DNA from: Candidatus Caenarcanales bacterium
GTDB lineage: Bacteria; Cyanobacteriota; Vampirovibrionia; LMEP-6097
Direction: 5' to 3'
NCBI GenBank assembly: GCA_021299565.1
Contig: JAJTHA010000118.1
Location: 1 to 10,565, forward strand
DNA length: 10,565 nucleotides
Part shown: positions 6,152 to 10,565 of the stretch, one piece after another
How positions within the stretch are numbered: position 1 is the stretch's first letter
How the letters are laid out: the number at the start of each line of letters is the position of its first letter
Translations under genes and position numbers: made by a program
The notes under the pieces: generated by a model
What the model was told of the DNA's origin: nothing
Databases searched by the model: none
Seen by the model: the letters and a program-made list of their open reading frames with translations, nothing else

Positions 6152-6181
6152 ATGACTTTCGGTGCTTTTTTATGCTATAGG
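6152..6181 (+). promoter_or_regulatory. Candidate topA promoter
   Basis: TATAGG at 6176-6181 is preceded by TG at 6173-6174, giving an extended -10 pattern. ATGACT at 6152-6157 is a 4-of-6 match to a -35 with an 18-bp spacer. Transcription would begin near 6188, leaving only about 8 nt of leader before the topA ATG. TATATA at 6186-6191 is an alternative -10. Confidence 0.4.
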
Positions 6182-6196
6182 TAGGTATATATAAAG

Positions 6197-8710
6197 ATGG
6201 CAGCTACTCAGGAAAAAGAAAAAGACTTCAAATACCTAGTGATAGTAGAGTCACCTGCTAAATCCAAGACTCTTACGAAAATACTAGGCGGTGATTACTT
6301 GGTCAAGTCAAGTATTGGTCATATTCGTGACCTACCGGATAAAGGCTTAGGCATAGACGTTAAAGATGATTTTAAACCTAGTTATGAAATCATGAGTGGC
6401 AAGCAAAAAGTAGTTTCAGAATTACAGCAATACGCAAAAAAAGCTCAAAAAGTTTATCTAGCAAGCGACCCTGATAGAGAAGGGGAAGCTATAGCGTGGC
6501 ATTTGTCGCAGGTACTCGATTGCAAAGCTAGTCAAATCACAAGAGTAGCGTTCAATCAAATTACACCTGATGCAGTCAAAAACGCTGTTGCCAGTCCAAG
6601 AGATATTAATATCGGTCTAGTTAACGCACAACAAGCCAGAAGAATTTTGGACAGGTTGGTAGGTTATAAAATCAGCCCGATACTATGGCGCAAAATTGGT
6701 GGCAGAAGTGCTGGTAGAGTGCAATCAATTGCAGTGAGATTGATTTGTGAAAGAGAAGATGAGATTTTGGCTTTTACTCCAGAAGAATATTGGACACTTA
6801 ACCTTGATGTAAACGCTGCAAACAAAAAACCTAATTTCAACGTAAGGCTCGTGAACCTAGACGGCAAAAGGGTTTCAACTCCACTTGATGACAAGAATAA
6901 AAACAAAGTAATTTCTTCTCAAGCAGAAATGCAATCTGTTACAGATAGAATTAAAGAGTCTAGTTTGTCTGTGGCAAGTATCAGCTCAAGACCAAGTTCT
7001 AAAAAAGCCCAACCACCTTTCAAAACTTCAACTTTACAAAGAGCAGCTAGTAGCGCATTAGGCTACTCGGTCAAAAAAACCATGCAAGTTGCTCAAACTT
7101 TATACGAAGGGGTCAAACTCTCTTCTGGAGATCAAGTCGGTCTTATTACTTATATGAGAACTGATAGCTTGAGAATTGCTCCAGAGGCTATCGAAATGGC
7201 AAAAGAATATATCGTAGAAAAATTTGGAGCTAATTATTACCCTGAAACTCCAAATATTTATGGCAAAGTCAAAAAAGCCAATGAACAAGATGCACACGAG
7301 GCTATCAGACCAACCTATATCGATAAGACACCAGAATCAATCAAAGCATATTTATCTGACGATCAATACAAAGTCTACAAACTAATCTGGCAGAGGTTTT
7401 TAGCTTCACAAATGGTGCCTACTAAACTAGAAATCAAAACCGTAGAAATTGAATCTAGCAAAAAAGATATTTTAGTTAGAGCAAGTCAAAGCAAAAAAGT
7501 TTTTGCTGGTTATTCTATTGTTTACGATGGTCACACTGAAATTGATGAAGATGCTGAAGCTGAAGAAATAGATTCTATATTTCCAGACAATCTGGCAGAA
7601 GACGATAAAGTCTCTGTTGTCAAAAGTAATCCTGCCCAACATTTCACAGAAGGACCTCCAAGATTTAATGAAGCTAGCTTAGTAAAAACACTTGAGGAAC
7701 TTGGAATCGGTAGACCATCTACTTATGCGCCTACTATCAACACTATTCAAGATCGAAAGTATGTAGAAAAAGTCGATAACTCTAATGCGCTTAGACCTAC
7801 TAAACTAGGCATGCAGGTAAATAGATTATTGGTAGATCATTTCGGCAAATATATAAATGTCGAATTCACATCCCAAATGGAAAGCTCACTTGATTCTGTT
7901 GCAGAAGAGAACCAAGACTGGGTCACCATGATCAAAGAATTTTATTTAGGCAAAGACTGGAAGATCAAAGAAAAACAACAAGTCAAAAAAGGCAAAAAGA
8001 AAAAATCAGACGATTCAGAAAAAAGCAGTGAACCAGTACAAAGCAATTTAGATGATGGTTTTATTGATATAGTCAAAAAAGCTTCTGAAGAAATTGCAAA
8101 TGTAACAATTGCAACTGAACATCAATGTCCAACTTGCACAGCTCCAATGCTACTCAAATCTAGTCGCTTTGGACCATTTTTGGGTTGCTCCAAATATCCA
8201 GAGTGCCAAACTATAGTAAACCTGACCAAAGAAGGCAAACCTGCCCCTGAAGATAGACCTTTCACCGAAGAAGATTGCACTGAGTGTAAAGCCAAAAGCA
8301 GTTTGGTAATTAGATACGGACGCTATGGAGATTACATTGCATGCACTACCGAAACATGCAAATATGTTTCACCACTGCAAAAGAAAATCGGCGTCAAGTG
8401 TTCTAAAGAAGGCTGTTCCGGAGATATTATCGAGAAAAAATCTCGCTTTGGTAAGATTTTTTATGGCTGTAGCGCTTGGTCTAAAACCAAATGTGATTCG
8501 ACTTTTTGGTATCCACCAATAGATCTAAAATGCCCTGAGTGCAGCAAATTAATGATGTACAAAACCCTCAAACGCGGCGACAAACTAGCTTGTTCTGATG
8601 TGAAAGGCTGCGGTTACGCAAGAGATGTTAGTCCAAAAGATATAGAGATGTATCGTCCTAAAGTTTCTGCGGCACAAGCGGCGGCAGAAAAATCTGTGTT
8701 TAGCTTGTAG
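6197..8710 (+). CDS. topA: DNA topoisomerase I (type IA)
   Basis: TopA relaxes negative supercoils by cutting one strand through a 5'-phosphotyrosine and passing the other strand through. The 837-aa protein starts with the TOPRIM domain: VESPAKS (Glu18) and DPDREGEA (Asp91, Asp93, Glu95), which bind Mg2+. It continues with the SAGRVQSIA motif, the active-site block TYMRTDS (Tyr319), DAHEAIRPT (near 365) and ELGIGRPSTYA. A lysine-rich linker at about 590-620 leads to a C-terminal tail with four complete Cys4 zinc ribbons between Cys644 and Cys805, used for DNA binding and often for RNA polymerase contact. All catalytic residues are present, so it should be active. The ATG at 6197 lies just before the first strand and has no clear Shine-Dalgarno. 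The first 21 bases nearly match those of gatB. Confidence 0.98.
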   Translation: MAATQEKEKDFKYLVIVESPAKSKTLTKILGGDYLVKSSIGHIRDLPDKGLGIDVKDDFKPSYEIMSGKQKVVSELQQYAKKAQKVYLASDPDREGEAIAWHLSQVLDCKASQITRVAFNQITPDAVKNAVASPRDINIGLVNAQQARRILDRLVGYKISPILWRKIGGRSAGRVQSIAVRLICEREDEILAFTPEEYWTLNLDVNAANKKPNFNVRLVNLDGKRVSTPLDDKNKNKVISSQAEMQSVTDRIKESSLSVASISSRPSSKKAQPPFKTSTLQRAASSALGYSVKKTMQVAQTLYEGVKLSSGDQVGLITYMRTDSLRIAPEAIEMAKEYIVEKFGANYYPETPNIYGKVKKANEQDAHEAIRPTYIDKTPESIKAYLSDDQYKVYKLIWQRFLASQMVPTKLEIKTVEIESSKKDILVRASQSKKVFAGYSIVYDGHTEIDEDAEAEEIDSIFPDNLAEDDKVSVVKSNPAQHFTEGPPRFNEASLVKTLEELGIGRPSTYAPTINTIQDRKYVEKVDNSNALRPTKLGMQVNRLLVDHFGKYINVEFTSQMESSLDSVAEENQDWVTMIKEFYLGKDWKIKEKQQVKKGKKKKSDDSEKSSEPVQSNLDDGFIDIVKKASEEIANVTIATEHQCPTCTAPMLLKSSRFGPFLGCSKYPECQTIVNLTKEGKPAPEDRPFTEEDCTECKAKSSLVIRYGRYGDYIACTTETCKYVSPLQKKIGVKCSKEGCSGDIIEKKSRFGKIFYGCSAWSKTKCDSTFWYPPIDLKCPECSKLMMYKTLKRGDKLACSDVKGCGYARDVSPKDIEMYRPKVSAAQAAAEKSVFSL

Positions 8711-8716
8711 CTTTGT

Positions 8717-8764
8717 CCTGGCTTCGCCAGGTTATTGCGCTGCGCGCGGCTTTGATTCTTTTTT
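8717..8764 (+). terminator. Hairpin region after topA
   Basis: CCTGGC/GCCAGG with a TTC loop (8717-8731) begins 7 bp after the topA stop. A second GC-rich stretch follows, and then a run of six Ts at 8759-8764. The T-run is about 27 bp from the first stem, so this is not a textbook terminator, but it is the only candidate between topA and the next gene. The stem resembles the inner stem of the REP-like element at 2245-2283. Confidence 0.45.
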
Positions 8765-8931
8765 GTCATGTCCTTACTCCACCAAATGGATGATATTGAC
8801 GTCAGAGTCTTGCTCAAAAAGCTAATGACTGTTTAAAATATCTTTCATAAGCTCAAAATACGTCTTTTAGAGCTAAAGAACTTTGCCTGAACTGCCGATT
8901 CTAATTATTGTCTGTGGTTAAAGCATTGCCC
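8765..8931. other. Intergenic spacer between topA and the 62-aa gene
   Basis: I see no supported ORF or RNA gene here. An 8-bp palindrome TGACGTCA lies near 8797; it is too short to interpret. The promoter of the 62-aa gene should be in this stretch, but no convincing -35/-10 pair stands out. Confidence 0.3.
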
Positions 8932-8936
8932 AGGAG
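8932..8936 (+). promoter_or_regulatory. Shine-Dalgarno site of the 62-aa gene
   Basis: AGGAG lies 8 nt before the ATG at 8945, an ideal spacing. It is the only strong Shine-Dalgarno I find in front of a gene in this window, and it supports the small ORF as real. Confidence 0.7.
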
Positions 8937-8944
8937 ATTACTGA

Positions 8945-9133
8945 ATGGATAATATAGTAGATGAGTTTAAAAAGTATGCCAAAGAACTTGGCACGCTATA
9001 TAGAACTCGCAAGGAACTGGACAGCTTAATTACGAAATACGAAAACAAACTTAAAGGCTTAGGTGAAGTACTTGAGTTTGCCGACACTGCTGAAAACTCT
9101 TATCGAGCAGCAGAAGAGCCGTCTAGACCGTAA
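8945..9133 (+). CDS. Small charged helical protein, 62 aa
   Basis: I do not recognise this protein. It is rich in Lys, Glu and Leu, and residues 3-45 could form one long amphipathic or coiled-coil helix; the last 15 residues are polar and end in Pro-Ser-Arg-Pro. There is no signal or membrane segment. A strong AGGAG ribosome-binding site and a clear intrinsic terminator 28 bp after the stop mark it as a genuine independent gene. Its VDEFKK (residues 5-10) also occurs in the convergent 76-aa protein on the other side of the terminator. Confidence 0.75.
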   Translation: MDNIVDEFKKYAKELGTLYRTRKELDSLITKYENKLKGLGEVLEFADTAENSYRAAEEPSRP

Positions 9134-9156
9134 TCCCCCTCACAATGCAAAAGTGT

Positions 9157-9194
9157 TAAAAACCCTGAGACTTAAAACGTATCAGGGTTTTTTT
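9157..9194. terminator. Bidirectional intrinsic terminator
   Basis: AACCCTGA (9161-9168) and TCAGGGTT (9182-9189) pair around a 13-nt loop, with five As before and a T-run through 9194 after. Both strands therefore read stem plus T-run. It can end the 62-aa gene on the plus strand and the 76-aa gene (and its operon) on the minus strand. Confidence 0.88.
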
Positions 9195-9209
9195 AATTTT
9201 AAGCTAAAA

Positions 9210-9440
9210 CTAATTGAGCTCTCTTTTGATGCTCTCTTTATTTAAATCCTGCAATGCCTCATAAAAATCCAAAGTCCAAGCACCTCTAGTTTCTTTCGCA
9301 ACTATTCTCATTTTATCTCTGAACTTAGCCAAATGGTTATCTTGCCAGCTCTGAATATCGCCTTTTACTTTTACGGCCTTTTTAAATTCATCAACTACAG
9401 AAACAACTTTTTTCTCTTCTCTATTTAATGTTTTAGGCAT
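9210..9440 (-). CDS. Small helical protein, 76 aa
   Basis: I do not recognise this protein. It is charged (Lys, Asp, Glu) and probably all-helical, with no signal or membrane segment. Residues 15-21 contain VVDEFKK; the middle has one Trp-containing segment (DIQSWQDN), and a second Trp occurs near residue 55 (GAWTLDFYEAL). The ATG at 9440 follows the tsaE stop by 12 bp, so it probably ends the GerMN-tsaE operon. A TAAAAT hexamer overlapping the tsaE stop lies 9 nt before the ATG, so a separate transcript is also possible. No Shine-Dalgarno is visible. The terminator at 9157-9194 lies just downstream. The conserved-looking length and tight spacing suggest a real gene. Confidence 0.72.
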   Translation of the reverse strand: MPKTLNREEKKVVSVVDEFKKAVKVKGDIQSWQDNHLAKFRDKMRIVAKETRGAWTLDFYEALQDLNKESIKRELN

Positions 9441-9452
9441 AATTCGTTTATT

Positions 9453-9890
9453 TTAGCAAAAAACAAAACTACGAGAATCATCGTGATTAACCCGAATCTC
9501 AATTTTAATTAATCTAGCGCTAGCTCCAAAAATAAATAGATCTTCAGAACTCAGTTTTTCTGCCCATTCTAGTAATACCAAGCTGTTTCCAGTTGCTAAT
9601 CTATCGATCAAATACTCATTATCGATATTATGTTGATAAAGATCATAATGCATAATTTTAAATTCTTGATGCTCGTATTCATTTAAACCAATAAAACTAG
9701 GACTTGTTAAACCATCAATCCCTAAAGCTTTGGCAAGTGATCTAATAAAAGTTGTTTTGCCAGAACCCATCTCTGCAAAAAACAAAATCACCACAGTTTT
9801 GTGATCTTCAAACAATTCAAGAATTTCATTAGCAAACTCTCCAGTCAAGTCTGCAAGTGACTCCAAGAATATAGAATCTTTATTTATCAT
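9453..9890 (-). CDS. tsaE: tRNA t6A biosynthesis ATPase TsaE
   Basis: TsaE is the ATPase that works with TsaB and TsaD to place threonylcarbamoyl on A37 of ANN-decoding tRNAs. From the ATG at 9890 it is 145 aa, the family's normal size. Visible motifs: a P-loop region AEMGSGKTT (residues 39-47, Lys45), SPSF (63-66), NEYEH, HYDLY (81-85, Asp83) and LEWAE (107-111, Glu108). The first P-loop glycine is Ala39, a mild deviation. The frame is open 30 codons further up, but this would overlap the GerMN gene deeply and lies outside the conserved domain, so I choose the ATG at 9890. That start overlaps the GerMN stop by 11 bp, which suggests translational coupling. tsaB and tsaD are not nearby. Confidence 0.94.
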   Translation of the reverse strand: MINKDSIFLESLADLTGEFANEILELFEDHKTVVILFFAEMGSGKTTFIRSLAKALGIDGLTSPSFIGLNEYEHQEFKIMHYDLYQHNIDNEYLIDRLATGNSLVLLEWAEKLSSEDLFIFGASARLIKIEIRVNHDDSRSFVFC

Positions 9891-10401
9891 TGAGAGGTTG
9901 TTTGATCTCAAGCCCCTCGCCACCGATTTTCTGCGCCAGCGTTCCATCGATATATAAGTAAACTGGTCTGCCTTTTGCAAGATTCAACGCGGTCTCTCTC
10001 AATTGTCTAAAGCGTATCTGCATTGACTCTGAGCCGCCACCATCCATGAACTGACTAGAAATATCTATCTTGATTTCTTTTTTATCTTCTTCGACTTTTA
10101 TTAATCGAGAACCTTCAGGGATTTCAGAACAAAGTTGTAATTTTTCTTTTTCATCAAGACTAGGTCCCAAGAACAGCTCAGCGATTGCAACTTGATATGG
10201 ACTTTTGTCCTTCGGCACTTCTCTTACCACTGGGATTAAAACAACACCAAGCTCATCACTTGCTTTGGTGAAATATACCGTTACCTTACCATCATCACCA
10301 TTGCCAGATTTCTTTTTGCCTAAACCAATCACCGAACAAGCAGTGAACAAAAAAAGCAAAGGAATAATTGAAATTACAGTAACTATTCTTCTAATTAACA
10401 T
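9880..10401 (-). CDS. GerMN-domain lipoprotein
   Basis: The 173-aa product begins with two arginines and a hydrophobic stretch ending LLFLFTAC; Cys22 would be the lipidated residue, although Phe at the -3 position makes the lipobox imperfect. After a Gly/Lys/Asp-rich linker, residues 38-165 look like a GerMN (sporulation/spore germination GerM-like) domain: VTVYFTKASDE, an AIAELFLGPS segment, and RFRQLRETAL followed by GRPVYLYIDG. GerMN lipoproteins are found far beyond spore formers and are thought to act in the envelope or periplasm; the exact role is unknown. The ATG at 10401 has no strong Shine-Dalgarno. It is first in an operon with tsaE and the 76-aa gene, and it is divergent from skp with 23 bp between start codons. 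Confidence 0.88.
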   Translation of the reverse strand: MLIRRIVTVISIIPLLFLFTACSVIGLGKKKSGNGDDGKVTVYFTKASDELGVVLIPVVREVPKDKSPYQVAIAELFLGPSLDEKEKLQLCSEIPEGSRLIKVEEDKKEIKIDISSQFMDGGGSESMQIRFRQLRETALNLAKGRPVYLYIDGTLAQKIGGEGLEIKQPLNDK

Positions 10402-10411
10402 AGCTCTAGGT

Positions 10412-10417
10412 TATAAT
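10412..10417 (+). promoter_or_regulatory. Consensus -10 (TATAAT) in front of skp
   Basis: A perfect TATAAT ends 7 nt before the ATG at 10425, placing the expected transcription start at or beside the start codon. There is no Shine-Dalgarno and no clear -35. The complement carries TATTAT/TATAAC, which could act in the other direction for the GerMN gene, so the two promoters would overlap. Confidence 0.5.
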
Positions 10418-10424
10418 ATAACTT

Positions 10425-10565
10425 ATGAAAGCTCTTAGATATACAACAATAATATTTGTTTTTTCATTTATACTAGCTAGCCAGATCAAAGCTGCCGATT
10501 CAAAATTCTCAATTGCAGTCATAGACTCCCAAAGGATTTTACAAGAATTACCAGAAGCTCAAAAA
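10425..10565 (+). CDS. skp: Skp/OmpH-type periplasmic chaperone (5' part only)
   Basis: The first 47 residues are present before the window ends. They show a signal peptide: MKALRY, a hydrophobic core of about 12 residues, and a likely cleavage after IKAA near residue 24. Next comes IAVIDSQRILQELPEAQK, the characteristic start of the mature OmpH/Skp fold. In diderms Skp binds unfolded outer-membrane proteins in the periplasm, often encoded next to BamA and LPS genes. Such neighbours would lie beyond the window. The assignment rests on this short but typical stretch. Confidence 0.82.
   Translation, partial: MKALRYTTIIFVFSFILASQIKAADSKFSIAVIDSQRILQELPEAQK

Noticed and set aside
8614..8817. Minus-strand 67-aa ORF at the topA 3' end
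   Set aside because: It overlaps the end of topA and the hairpin region, with no recognisable domain or ribosome-binding site.
9063..9245. Plus-strand 60-aa ORF overlapping the 62-aa gene
   Set aside because: It runs through the strong terminator at 9157-9194 and into the convergent gene; the 62-aa frame has the Shine-Dalgarno.
9891..9980. N-terminal extension of TsaE by 30 codons
   Set aside because: It overlaps the GerMN coding region, is basic and unlike TsaE, and the start at 9890 gives the normal length.

Overview
The window is AT-rich bacterial chromosome with compact, mostly housekeeping content. The organism is probably diderm: a lipoprotein-type GerMN protein and the start of a signal-peptide-bearing Skp/OmpH chaperone lie side by side at the right end. 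GatB, TsaE, TopA and TrpA are ordinary bacterial core genes. Weak Shine-Dalgarno use, divergent genes only about 20 bp apart and a four-zinc-ribbon TopA would suit a deep-branching lineage such as the non-photosynthetic relatives of Cyanobacteria, but that placement is a guess.

Layout. Positions 1-199 are non-coding with several small hairpins. An orphan 439-aa protein follows on the plus strand (200-1519); I read it tentatively as a distant member of the TraB/ChaN/Tiki hydrolase-like superfamily. Convergent to it is a one-piece tmRNA gene (ssrA, 1750-2146, minus strand), recognised by its paired ends and a 19-codon tag ending YALAA. Just beyond the tmRNA 3' end lies a 92-bp tandem direct repeat whose copies both contain the last 21 bases of the tmRNA. 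This resembles an attachment site or the scar of one. The tmRNA T-arm does not show the usual TTCRANY loop. A perfect 30-bp palindrome sits 2 bp upstream of the tmRNA 5' end.

The minus-strand pair trpA and a membrane/RCK_C protein (2377-3845) overlap by 16 bp. gatB (3868-5313) diverges from trpA with only 22 bp between start codons, and it converges on a hydrophobic hypothetical protein (5310-6077, minus), their stop codons sharing TTAA. topA (6197-8710) diverges from that gene. After topA come a 62-aa gene with a clear Shine-Dalgarno, a strong bidirectional terminator, and a minus-strand operon of GerMN lipoprotein, tsaE and a 76-aa protein. skp/ompH begins at 10425 in the opposite direction and runs off the window.

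The genes do not form one pathway. The common themes are translation (tmRNA rescue, GatB amidotransferase, TsaE for tRNA t6A) and envelope functions. The parts most worth a second look are the tmRNA 3' region with its repeats and odd T-arm, the near-identical first 21 coding bases of gatB and topA, and the frequent placement of a -10-like hexamer directly in front of start codons.
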